Shown here: positions 46,909 through 55,441 of the stretch, piece by piece
Position numbering within the stretch: the first letter of the stretch is position 1
Layout of the letters: every line of letters begins with the position of its first letter
Source: Pseudenterobacter timonensis
Lineage (GTDB): Bacteria; Pseudomonadota; Gammaproteobacteria; Enterobacterales; Enterobacteriaceae
Assembly: GCF_900021175.1 (NCBI RefSeq)
Contig: NZ_FCOP01000012.1
Coordinates: 1-64,000, forward strand
DNA: 64,000 bases
Direction: 5' to 3'
The notes under the pieces: model-generated
Told to the model about the DNA's origin: nothing
What the model saw: the letters and a program-made list of their open reading frames with translations, nothing else
The model's database searches: none
Position numbers and translations under genes: made by a program

Positions 46909-47118
46909 GTGGTTATCGATTTATCAGTTATCCTGGTACTACTGCTTGGCATCATCGGCTGGCTGCTCTATCGGCTGGCTACGGTGGAGGACAAAATGCT
47001 GGCGATGGAGATAAGGCACCTTAACGATGTGGTAACAGCGCGAAAAGAGGGCTATCTGAGCTGCATGAATTTACATGCCCAGGTCGAGGAGTCGCTAAAG
47101 GCCAAAACGCTGAAATGA
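46909..47118 (+). CDS. Small single-span membrane protein of unknown function
   Basis: 69 residues, GTG start with GAGGAGG five bases upstream. An N-terminal membrane helix (LSVILVLLLGIIGWLLYRLA, about residues 5-24) is followed by a charged, probably helical cytoplasmic or periplasmic tail with one cysteine (YLSCMNL). First gene of the accessory block after ppsA. Not recognised. Confidence 0.65.
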   Translation: MVIDLSVILVLLLGIIGWLLYRLATVEDKMLAMEIRHLNDVVTARKEGYLSCMNLHAQVEESLKAKTLK

Positions 47119-47298
47119 CCAGGTGCGAGGCACGGGTTTTTGGTTCGCTTTCCGTATGGACGGGCAGCGGCCCCGGTCTGCCAGCGAACATTGTCACGTG
47201 CGGGTGAAGAATAAATGAACGCTAAACCTGCTGGCGAATAAAAATCAGGCCGTGCCCCCCTGAAAGCGCTGTGTTTTATTTAAGAGGTATATCAAGTC

Positions 47299-47535
47299 AT
47301 GCAACATGTCACCATGAAATCGACACATTTTACCGCATGGATAGGGCACTTCATGCTGGTAATTTGGGCAGGGGCGTTCACCGGTGGTTTAATTGGCCTG
47401 GTATTACGCCTGCTGGTCGGTGATACGGGCACTTATGATATTGGCCTCGGTGCACTCCTCGGGATCGTGCTCTATCTGGTGCTGTTTATTATTTACATCT
47501 TTGTTCGCGCCGCGCTGGGGTATGAGGAATATTAG
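47299..47535 (+). CDS. Small two-span membrane protein of unknown function
   Basis: 78 residues with two hydrophobic helices (HFMLVIWAGAFTGGLIGLVL and IGLGALLGIVLYLVLFIIYI-type) joined by a short polar loop (VGDTGTYD); ends in GYEEY. AGAGG lies 11 bases before the ATG, a long spacing; an ATG five codons in is an alternative. 180 bases follow the previous gene with no other feature. Not recognised. Confidence 0.6.
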   Translation: MQHVTMKSTHFTAWIGHFMLVIWAGAFTGGLIGLVLRLLVGDTGTYDIGLGALLGIVLYLVLFIIYIFVRAALGYEEY

Positions 47536-47714
47536 AAATATCTTTTCAGTCGGCGAAAAGTAAAACAGTCAGTATTTAACTATTTTTCCGTACTGATTAA
47601 GTAAACCGCTAACCAGTTAATGTAATCAACCCTGCATCCGCTTTCATTTCTCTGGCGGGATATGAAAGTCCAGCATAAAGCAGGCAAGGATTTTACCTGC
47701 AAAGAGGTAAACTG

Positions 47715-48149
47715 ATGGAACGTCTGTTCATAACTCTTTTTTGCGCCGCAGCATTAGTCGGGTGCGACGATACCAGTCCGATTGCTGATTTTAACGGAAC
47801 CTATTATTGCGCCCCCCGGGCTGAAGCGCCGCTCAGCGCCTTTTATCCAGACACCTTCAGCATTCACCATCACGGTGCCTTGCTCACGGATGATACGGGA
47901 AAGACCTTCAGGCTTGATATGTCAGTAAATCGCTCGCTCGTTGGGGAACATTTAAATTACACCCGCAGCCAAAAAGATAATAGCGCGCAGCAAGATTCGA
48001 TCACCGTGACGCATACGCGATGGAGCCCGCTACAACAGTTCTGGGGCTGGCTCATCAATCAGCCCCGGGACGAGTGGACGGCGCATTTTGATCTTCACAT
48101 CGATCGGAACACCACCGCTGATGGTGTGTGCAGTAAGGTTTCACTGTAA
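47715..48149 (+). CDS. Putative lipoprotein of unknown function
   Basis: 144 residues. Signal peptide with lipobox LVGC, lipid-attachment Cys17, followed by DD at +2/+3; Asp at +2 is the inner-membrane retention signal of the Lol system in E. coli. The mature part contains NGTYYCAPR and, near the end, DGVCSKVSL, so two cysteines may pair. The stop codon overlaps the next start (TAATG), indicating coupled translation with the exported protein downstream. AGAGGTAAACTG ribosome site. Not recognised. Confidence 0.7.
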   Translation: MERLFITLFCAAALVGCDDTSPIADFNGTYYCAPRAEAPLSAFYPDTFSIHHHGALLTDDTGKTFRLDMSVNRSLVGEHLNYTRSQKDNSAQQDSITVTHTRWSPLQQFWGWLINQPRDEWTAHFDLHIDRNTTADGVCSKVSL

Positions 48150-48691
48150 TGCCGGAAAAACGATCGCCATCAAGCATAAGGCTGATGTTGTTATTACACA
48201 TAAAACGGTTAAGACAAGCCGTTCTTTTCGCCGCGCTTGCGGGCGCAGGCATTACCAATGTTCAGGCAAAAGCGCCCGATCCGTTTATCGCTGGCATGGG
48301 AACGATGCAGATTATTCAGCGAATGCAGCGGCAGGCGATGACCTTTTACAAATGTACTGAACGCTCCCCGAACGGGTTTGAGAACCGGGAAAATGAATAT
48401 TACGTTCAGGGCAATTTAGGGAAAGGCTATAAGGCCATCTTTCTGGGGCCAGCTAATAACGCCATTCTCGATTTTGGCGATGTGTTTGTTTTTCGTACCG
48501 TAGATGAACTCAAAGATGGTGTCTCAGATCCGAGGAAGATAGCGACGCTGAACATTTCAGCCACTCGCGATCCCCATACGATAGGCATTGAGTTAACAAC
48601 GGCAAAAGAGACAAACGAAGCGCAATGTACGCTGGACGCAGAACAGACGCAGCAAAGCGCGGAAAAGTATCGTTATCAGCGGGATTTATAG
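48149..48691 (+). CDS. Exported PNGF/YYVQG-motif protein, first copy
   Basis: 180 residues. A basic N-terminus and hydrophobic stretch (AVLFAALAGAGITNVQA) form a signal peptide with cleavage near residue 40; ATG at codon 13 is an alternative start. The mature domain has FYKC (Cys69), PNGF, EYYVQG, GDVFVFRT, and QCTLDAEQTQQSAEKYR (Cys160). The same series of motifs occurs in the protein at 49763-50683, so the two are paralogues. Overlaps the upstream lipoprotein gene by one base. Family and function not known to me; the two shared cysteines suggest a periplasmic disulfide. Confidence 0.75.
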   Translation: MPEKRSPSSIRLMLLLHIKRLRQAVLFAALAGAGITNVQAKAPDPFIAGMGTMQIIQRMQRQAMTFYKCTERSPNGFENRENEYYVQGNLGKGYKAIFLGPANNAILDFGDVFVFRTVDELKDGVSDPRKIATLNISATRDPHTIGIELTTAKETNEAQCTLDAEQTQQSAEKYRYQRDL

Positions 48692-48831
48692 CGATAGAAC
48701 CTGATGGCTCTATGTGGAGAATTTCTGTGGTCAGCGTATGACTTATACAGCAATGCTGGGAAAGCTTAAAACCACTGTTCATAGTGTGATGGTTCAACAT
48801 AGTTTAATAAGTGGCTGGAAAGGGTGAGAGA

Positions 48832-49095
48832 ATGTTAGTAGCTATTCTGGTGGCGATTATTGTTAGCTTCTTAGTGCTTTCTTGGGAGCATTACATACAA
48901 GGGGAAGCTAACGCAAGATTGGCAGGGCTTATCACTGATAACAAAGTTATTCTGCTCAGGAATCAAAAACTTATTTGTGATATGAGCCATGAGCTTATGC
49001 TTGCTAAGCAGCAAATAAAAACTCAGATAGAAGCTATTGAAGATACGGAGAAATTTAGAGAGGCGCTCATTAATCACTTAGCAAGCATGCGTTAA
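48832..49095 (+). CDS. Small membrane-anchored helical protein of unknown function
   Basis: 87 residues from MLVAILVAIIVSFLVLSW; a GTG seven codons earlier is in frame, but GGTGAGAG just before the ATG favours this start. One N-terminal membrane helix, then a long polar region predicted as helix or coiled coil (NQKLICDMSHELMLAKQQIK). First gene of the AT-rich set; the sharp drop in GC from the previous gene marks separate origin. Not recognised. Confidence 0.65.
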   Translation: MLVAILVAIIVSFLVLSWEHYIQGEANARLAGLITDNKVILLRNQKLICDMSHELMLAKQQIKTQIEAIEDTEKFREALINHLASMR

Positions 49096-49169
49096 GGTCT
49101 TAATTATTAAGGATTGGCAGAGTTAATATTTAGTTCCCCGATACGGGGCATGGCTAAGAGGGTTTAAAA

Positions 49170-49766
49170 ATGTGGTTGTTAATTGGTGTTTGTGTGGTGT
49201 TGGTTATCGTGCTTCTGCTAGCTGTTTCTATCAGAGGTGCAGTTAGTAATCTTCATGCAGAGATTTTAGAACTGAAACAAGCTAAAGCTAATGAGATTCC
49301 TAACTATTCTAAAGAACTGTGCTCTATTGCTGATGCTCTTTCAGGGTTAAAGAATGAAGTTAGAAATATTCAGGAGGAAAATTCTTTAGATTATTTTGAT
49401 TTCCCTAAACGCTTTGATGATATTGACCGTGAACTAACTTCTATTTACGACACTAGCTTTAAGTCATTAATCTGGATTGGTCACATATTGGGGGAGTGTG
49501 AAAACATTAAATACTTCCAGCGAGAGACTTTTAAAGATGTTTTAATGGCTCTAACTGATATTGAGCATTTCACAAGTTATATTTTCGATGAAATGGAAAT
49601 TAAAGACCACTTCTCTGATAGTTCTGAACGTGCAGCAATGCACCATAAGATTAAAGATGAAACAGCAGATTGGCATAACACTATGGCAGACGCTAAAGAG
49701 GAGGATTATAAAAGCGTATGGGATGAAGGGGTTTTAGGTATTCCAGCTAAAGAGGCTGCGAAATGA
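49170..49766 (+). CDS. Membrane-anchored coiled-coil protein of unknown function
   Basis: 198 residues. N-terminal membrane helix (MWLLIGVCVVLVIVLLLAVS) followed by a coiled-coil-like stretch (AEILELKQAKANEI) and an acidic helical domain rich in Asp/Glu. GAGGG ribosome site. Its stop overlaps the start of the next gene (ATGA), so it is translated together with the TolA-domain protein, and the two may act together. A small GC hairpin (CCCCG/CGGGG) lies upstream at 49136. Not recognised. Confidence 0.7.
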   Translation: MWLLIGVCVVLVIVLLLAVSIRGAVSNLHAEILELKQAKANEIPNYSKELCSIADALSGLKNEVRNIQEENSLDYFDFPKRFDDIDRELTSIYDTSFKSLIWIGHILGECENIKYFQRETFKDVLMALTDIEHFTSYIFDEMEIKDHFSDSSERAAMHHKIKDETADWHNTMADAKEEDYKSVWDEGVLGIPAKEAAK

Positions 49767-50683
49767 AACGTTTATTGTTAGCAGGGTTGTTAGTGGCTGG
49801 ATGTGCTCAAGCTGCTTATACACCTCAACAAATGGCGGCTGGTCTGGAAATGATAAGCACCATTCAATACCTTAATAAGCTTCCACTTACCTATTATTCA
49901 TGTTCACAGAAAGCGCCTAATGGTTTCATCACTCCTGATGTTCTCTATTATGTTCAGGGGTATGATAAGAAGAATGAAGTAGGCGCAATTTATATGGGTG
50001 CTGTAAATGGAATACAGCTAGGAATGGGTGATTTATTTGTTTATAAAACACTGGAAGGGCTTAAGCAAGGTCAATACGATTACACTAAAACCTCTACAAT
50101 TCAGATTGCAGGTGTGGATGATACAGATATAGCTGTTACTGTTAAGAGCGCCACTGATGAAGAACACTATCAATGTTCTCTGGATAGTGATTTAACCGCT
50201 CAAAGTGCTGAATCCTATAGAATGGCTCACCCATCGGCGGCTACACTCAAGCGAAATCAAGAGCTAGCAGCTAAGGCAGAGAAAGCAGCGGAGAAAGCAG
50301 CAGCACGTAAACGAACAGAGGCGGCAAAAGCAGCCGCTGCTGATGTGGATGATTTGCTGGATGATATTAATAAGTCATCTAAGCCTAAACCTCATGCACA
50401 AGAGCAGAACGATTACAGGGGCTTAATTACTTATATTCTGTCTGTGGTTGCTCCAGAGATTAAGAACCATGTAGATAAAAGTAAATACGCTGGGAAAACC
50501 TGTGACTTCCATTTGCATCTTTCCGCTGATGGAACAGTGAAGGGCGTAGACCAGCTAACAGGCAATGATAATCTCTGCAATGATGTGATGGGGGCTATCT
50601 ACGTTATTGATAAGTTTTCTACACCGCCTAGCGTAGAAATAGGTAACGAGTTAGGGGATATACATATTAGCTTTAAACCTTAA
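49763..50683 (+). CDS. PNGF/YYVQG-motif lipoprotein fused to TolA domain III
   Basis: 306 residues. Signal peptide with lipobox LVAGC (Cys14; Ala at +2 would send it to the outer membrane), though AQA-A is an alternative signal peptidase I site. Residues about 25-155 repeat the motif series of the 48149 protein: YYSC (Cys47), PNGF, LYYVQG, GDLFVYKT, QCSLDSDLTAQSAESYR (Cys138). Residues about 160-200 are an Ala/Lys-rich helix ending AAADVDDLLDDI, like the end of TolA domain II. Residues about 215-306 match TolA domain III, with KYAGKTC (Cys247), NLC (Cys272), STPPS and terminal SFKP. AT-rich codon use. Function unknown; TolA III is the known docking site for Pal/TolB, group A colicins and filamentous phage g3p. 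Confidence 0.8.
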   Translation: MKRLLLAGLLVAGCAQAAYTPQQMAAGLEMISTIQYLNKLPLTYYSCSQKAPNGFITPDVLYYVQGYDKKNEVGAIYMGAVNGIQLGMGDLFVYKTLEGLKQGQYDYTKTSTIQIAGVDDTDIAVTVKSATDEEHYQCSLDSDLTAQSAESYRMAHPSAATLKRNQELAAKAEKAAEKAAARKRTEAAKAAAADVDDLLDDINKSSKPKPHAQEQNDYRGLITYILSVVAPEIKNHVDKSKYAGKTCDFHLHLSADGTVKGVDQLTGNDNLCNDVMGAIYVIDKFSTPPSVEIGNELGDIHISFKP

Positions 50684-50726
50684 TCTTTCTTTTCTATCAG
50701 CATTTTTTAAGGCTTCTCTTTTGAGG
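50684..50726 (+). repeat. Imperfect direct repeat, copy 1 (degenerate terminator)
   Basis: TCTTTCTTTTCTATCAGC continuing through AAGGCTTCTCTTTTGAGG directly after the TolA-domain gene. It matches the stretch at 50977-51025 with small changes. Only remnants of the hairpin present in copy 2 can form here. Confidence 0.6.
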
Positions 50727-50733
50727 GTGTTTT

Positions 50734-51006
50734 ATGCGTTTAGACCGAGAGCATTTAAGCAGGATGATTAACACTGCTATTCGTGAGGCTGAAAACGATA
50801 TCATGAATGCAACTTTCTTCTCTGAGCAATATGTTAAAGATGAAGATATGAAAGCATTCAAGAAAGAAGTGTTAGAGCCTATCGAATATGCCAGAAACCA
50901 GCTATTGCAAGTTACGGAAATTGTTACCTTGCTATCTAGTGCTGATATGTTTGAATTGAAAGCATTTGGTAAAGAATCTTTTCTTTTCTATCAGCGTTTC
51001 TTTTAA
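50734..51006 (+). CDS. Small cytoplasmic protein of unknown function
   Basis: 90 residues, soluble and probably all-helical (MRLDREHLSRMINTAIREAE ... LEPIEYARNQLLQVTEIVTL), no signal peptide or membrane helix. Its last ten codons (ESFLFYQRFF) lie inside the second copy of the direct repeat, so the C-terminus may be a product of the repeat. GAGGGTG ribosome site also within the first repeat. Last gene of the AT-rich set. Not recognised. Confidence 0.65.
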   Translation: MRLDREHLSRMINTAIREAENDIMNATFFSEQYVKDEDMKAFKKEVLEPIEYARNQLLQVTEIVTLLSSADMFELKAFGKESFLFYQRFF

Positions 51007-51033
51007 GGTCTATCTTTTGATAGGCCTTTTTTT
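50977..51033 (+). repeat. Imperfect direct repeat, copy 2, ending in a terminator
   Basis: TCTTTTCTTTTCTATCAGCG continuing into AAGGTCTATC / GATAGGCCTT with loop TTTT and seven T residues (51005-51033), a good intrinsic terminator for the AT-rich set. Confidence 0.7.
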
Positions 51034-51119
51034 ATTTGTTTTTATTTTATTATTTTCTTTCAGTGTCTCTTTTTATTTATTTACTCATACTGACCTGCCC
51101 CCAGTATTAGATACAACCT

Positions 51120-51944
51120 TCAGTTAGTAATGTCGGTTTGTTTACCTTCACATTCTCCATTTCGCCACCGTGCTGCAAACTCTGATGGCGTCTGATAATT
51201 CAGTGCTGAATGTGGACGACACTCGTTATAATCCTGCCGCCAGTCATTAATGATTTTCCTGGCGTAAACGATATCGCTGAACCAGTGTTCATTCAGACAT
51301 TCATCGCGAAAGCGTCCGTTAAAACTCTCAATAAATCCGTTCTGTGTCGGCTTGCCGGGCTGGATAAGCCGCAGCTCCACGCCATGCTCAAAGGCCCATT
51401 GATCCAGTGCGCGGCAGGTGAACTCCGGTCCCTGGTCAGTTCTTATCGTCGCCGGATAGCCCCGAAACAGTGCAATGCTGTCCAGAATACGCGTGACCTG
51501 AATGCCTGAAATCCCGAATGCGATGGTAATTGTCAGACACTCCTTCGTGAAGTCGTCCACACAGGTCAGGCACTTGATCCTGCGACCGGTGGCCAGCGCG
51601 TCCATGACGAAATCCATCGACCAGGTCAGGTTGGGCGCCGCCGGGCGGAGCAGCGGCAGACGTTCTGTTGCCAGCCCTTTACGACGTCGTCTGCGTTTTA
51701 CGCTCAGCCCGTTCAGATGATAAAGGCGGTACACGCGCTTGTGATTAATATGAAGGCCTTCACGGCGCAGTAACTGCCAGATGCGACGGTAGCCAAAACG
51801 CCTGCGCTCCAGTGCCAGCTCAGTGATGCGCCCTGATAAATGCGCATCAGCCGCCGGGCGCTGAGCCTCATAGCGGCAGGTCGACAGAGACAAACCTGTA
51901 AGCCTGCAGGCACGACGTTGCGACAGACCGGTCGCATCACACAT
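51120..51944 (-). CDS. IS3-family transposase OrfB (IS407 group)
   Basis: 274 residues with the rve integrase core; DDE residues in context: [10 protein letters not shown] (first Asp), TDQGPEFT (second Asp), and [21 protein letters not shown] (Glu). An N-terminal HTH-21 segment ([13 protein letters not shown]) precedes. The frame is open some 13 codons upstream of this ATG toward the end of orfA, as expected for production by -1 frameshift from OrfA. Because orfA is broken by the nested IS, the fusion transposase cannot be made. Confidence 0.9.
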   Translation of the reverse strand: MCDATGLSQRRACRLTGLSLSTCRYEAQRPAADAHLSGRITELALERRRFGYRRIWQLLRREGLHINHKRVYRLYHLNGLSVKRRRRRKGLATERLPLLRPAAPNLTWSMDFVMDALATGRRIKCLTCVDDFTKECLTITIAFGISGIQVTRILDSIALFRGYPATIRTDQGPEFTCRALDQWAFEHGVELRLIQPGKPTQNGFIESFNGRFRDECLNEHWFSDIVYARKIINDWRQDYNECRPHSALNYQTPSEFAARWRNGECEGKQTDITN

Positions 51945-51976
51945 AAACTCAACAGCTTCCCGCTTCTGGTCTGTCG

Positions 51977-52129
51977 TCAGTACTTTCGCCCCAGAGCCAC
52001 CTGAAGTGCCTCCTTATCCAGCATGGCTTCGGCAAGCAGCTTCTTGAGGCGGGCGTTCTCCTCTTCAAGAGATTTAAGCCGCTTCACCTCAGGAACTTCC
52101 ATGCCACCAAACTTCTTGCGCCAGGTGTA
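51977..52129 (-). pseudogene. 3' part of interrupted IS407-type orfA
   Basis: Encodes TWRKKFGGMEVPEVKRLKSL and the leucine-zipper region up to LGRKY then stop. Joined to 53379-53492 with one copy of the GTA duplication removed, it restores an uninterrupted 87-residue OrfA. Confidence 0.88.
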
Positions 52130-52201
52130 TGTAGTGGTTTACTGAATTTGGCCACCTGAACAGAGGTGATATGCTCATCTCAGAACATTACAGGTGCCTC
52201 A

Positions 52202-53370
<1,169 letters not shown>

Positions 53371-53378
53371 CCACTACA

Positions 53379-53492
53379 GTAAAAGGTGGCGTCGGAAATG
53401 GCGTGCTTGCGGCAGAGCTCACGGGCAGAAACTCCGGCTTCCGCTTCGCGAAGAATGTTGATGATCTGTTCGTCGGAAAAACGCTTCTTCAT
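53379..53492 (-). pseudogene. 5' part of interrupted IS407-type orfA
   Basis: Encodes MKKRFSDEQIINILREAEAG and the rest of the HTH up to AISDATFY, where the IS911-like element enters. Continues in frame in 51977-52126. Confidence 0.88.
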
Positions 53493-53670
53493 GGGGATGT
53501 CCTCATGTGGCTTATGAAGACATTACTAACATCGCGGTGTATTAATCAACGGGGAGCAGGTCAGTCCTACAACAAAGCAGGAACGGTTAACTACTCTGTG
53601 AATGGTGAAAGACACCCACGGAAACGAATATGATTCAACCCAATTAAACTGGACAATCCAGTAAGAGAGA

Positions 53671-53692
53671 AGCCGCCTTAAAGGGCGGTTTT
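53671..53692 (+). terminator. Intrinsic terminator right of the IS element
   Basis: CCGCC pairs with GGCGG within AAGCCGCCTTAAAGGGCGG, followed by TTTTC. It may have ended a gene whose body was removed: an open frame reading YNKAGTVNYSVNGERHPRKR leads out of the IS and stops at 53633. The rest of 53564-53828 has no gene I can support. Confidence 0.7.
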
Positions 53693-53828
53693 CTTGTATC
53701 TGTCACACAAACAGAAACAATATGCACACAGTTTAAATGGTTGATTTATAAGGGAAGGGAAAGAACAGCATTTTTTGCACTTCACACAGTTTGCACACTA
53801 TAGCCCTACAGAGCATTGTAAGTTACTG

Positions 53829-53934
53829 AAAAAAAAGCCCATCGTGGGAGATGGGCAAAGACTACACACAGCAATTCGTTATTTCACTCAGGGGATTTCC
53901 ATGTTTATAAATCAAGGCCTTGATTTATAACCGT
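53829..53934 (-). ncRNA. rprA: RprA small regulatory RNA
   Basis: Hfq-dependent sRNA that activates rpoS translation. The minus strand starts ACGGTTATAAATCAAGG, contains the CATGGAAATCCCCTGAGTGA and AACGAATTGCTGTGTGTAGT segments typical of RprA, and ends with the terminator hairpin GCCCATCTCCCACGATGGGC and eight T residues. Length 106, as in E. coli. An RcsB-type box and -10 lie upstream. Confidence 0.96.
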
Positions 53935-53984
53935 GTCTTAATACTATGTGCGTCGGCTTTTTGCGTCGATCAGATTCGTCTCAA
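53935..53984 (-). promoter_or_regulatory. rprA promoter with RcsB-type box
   Basis: On the minus strand TGAGACGAATCTGA (53970-53983) resembles the RcsB box known upstream of E. coli rprA, and TAGTAT about 10 bases before the RNA start serves as the -10. Implies control by the Rcs envelope-stress phosphorelay. Confidence 0.65.
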
Positions 53985-54135
53985 TAGTTTAAAAAGAGTG
54001 ATGTTTTTGCGAGGCAAATGAGGCGATTACTCACGAAAGAGTGGCGAGAAGCCGTGTCTGGAAGGTAAAAAGATTAGCATGGCTAAAGTGTGGTAAGGGT
54101 TGACCGGGCAGCGCAGGGCCGCCCGGGAGCAAGCG

Positions 54136-55251
54136 TTACTGCTGGTTTTTCTCTTCCAGCTCTTCCAGTTCGTGAAGAAGCACGTCCGGGTCAGTGGCGG
54201 GCGGCGGAATCTCATGAACCCAGGCCGCAAAGAGTCGCCACGTCACCGCGAGCAGTACCGGGCCGATAAAGAGGCCAATCATGCCAAAGGCGATCAGTCC
54301 GCCGATAACGCCTGAAAGGATCAGGATGAGCGGCAGGTCGGCACCCATACGAATAAGCACCGGGCGAATGACGTTATCCATGGTTCCCACTACGCAACTC
54401 CATACCAGCAGCACCGTTCCCCAGGTGGTATCCCCGCTCCAGTAGAGCCAGATGATGCAGGGAACGAGTACCAGCAGCGGCCCAAGCTGAACCAGACAGG
54501 TAAGCACCATCACCACGGTAAAAATCGTTGCATAGGGCACGCCGGAGATAGCCAGCCCGATGCCGCCCAGTATCGCCTGCACCAGCGCGGTGACGACCAC
54601 GCCCAGCGCCACGGCGCGAACCGCCTGCGCCGCCAGCAGTACAGCGGCATCCCCACGTTCTCCGGCAAGGCGGGTAGCGAAATGACGTATCCCCAGGGCA
54701 ACATGCTCCCCGCGCCAGTAGAGCAGGGCGCTAAAGACCAGCATCAGGGCGCAGTGCATCATAAAACGGCCAATATGCGCCGCCTGGCCGACAAACCAGG
54801 TAGTCGTGGCGCCAATATAGGGACGCACCTTTGCCATAATCGCGCTACCGCCCATCTCCAGCAGGCTATGCCAGGCACCGTAGAGCCGCTCCCCCACCAG
54901 CGGAATACTGTGCAACCAGGCCAGATCAGGCACCGTCATCTCCCCGCTGGTAATGGAGCGAATAACAGGCCCGCTGCTGTCGACCAGGCTATTGACAAGC
55001 AGCGCGATGGGAATAATAAACAGCAGGAAAAGCAGCAGGGTCATGACCAGAACCGCCAGCGCGCGGCGGCCAAAGAGGATTTTTTGTAAACGCAACAGAA
55101 GCGGCCAGGTGGCGACGACCACCGTACCGGCCCAGGCGAATCCCAGAATAAAAGGCTGAACAATCCACAGGCATGCCACAATCATGACGGCTAAAAACAG
55201 TACCGACAGCAAAATCTGCGCGACATCCCTGGGCTGACGAAGAGTGACCAT
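54136..55251 (-). CDS. ydiK: AI-2E family inner membrane transporter YdiK
   Basis: 371 residues from MVTLRQPRDVAQILLS (E. coli 370), eight or so membrane helices, AI-2E/UPF0118 family; transport substrate unknown. Conserved C-terminal SGVIGGLIAFGMIGLFIGPV. The ATG at 55251 is preferred by similarity and an AAAGG ribosome site; an ATG seven codons earlier exists. Divergent from ydiJ. Confidence 0.94.
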   Translation of the reverse strand: MVTLRQPRDVAQILLSVLFLAVMIVACLWIVQPFILGFAWAGTVVVATWPLLLRLQKILFGRRALAVLVMTLLLFLLFIIPIALLVNSLVDSSGPVIRSITSGEMTVPDLAWLHSIPLVGERLYGAWHSLLEMGGSAIMAKVRPYIGATTTWFVGQAAHIGRFMMHCALMLVFSALLYWRGEHVALGIRHFATRLAGERGDAAVLLAAQAVRAVALGVVVTALVQAILGGIGLAISGVPYATIFTVVMVLTCLVQLGPLLVLVPCIIWLYWSGDTTWGTVLLVWSCVVGTMDNVIRPVLIRMGADLPLILILSGVIGGLIAFGMIGLFIGPVLLAVTWRLFAAWVHEIPPPATDPDVLLHELEELEEKNQQ

Positions 55252-55403
55252 AAATTTACCTTTAATATTCACCAGCTGCGCTGGCGTAAATAGTTAGCCG
55301 ATCCCTTAAATGATGAGTGATTTCAGCTATTTTTGACAGGCGGATTATGCCAGTAATTCTCCCGGGCGCATAAGAAAAAAATGTGATACAAAATGACGAG
55401 ACA

Positions 55404-55419
55404 ACGCAAACGATTATCT
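55404..55419 (+). promoter_or_regulatory. Candidate PurR half-site upstream of ydiJ/ydiK
   Basis: ACGCAAACGATTATCT has a perfect PurR left half (ACGCAAACG) and a poor right half. In the 190-base divergent ydiK-ydiJ region, 23 bases before ydiJ. Confidence 0.35.
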
Positions 55420-55441
55420 ACAACTATCAGGGTCGACAGTA

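Noticed and set aside
53738..53930. TTGATTTATAA occurs at about 53742 and again in RprA, suggesting an attachment-site duplication
   Set aside because: Only 11 bases and within AT-rich sequence; no integrase gene is present and the copy in RprA is part of its normal 5' stem.
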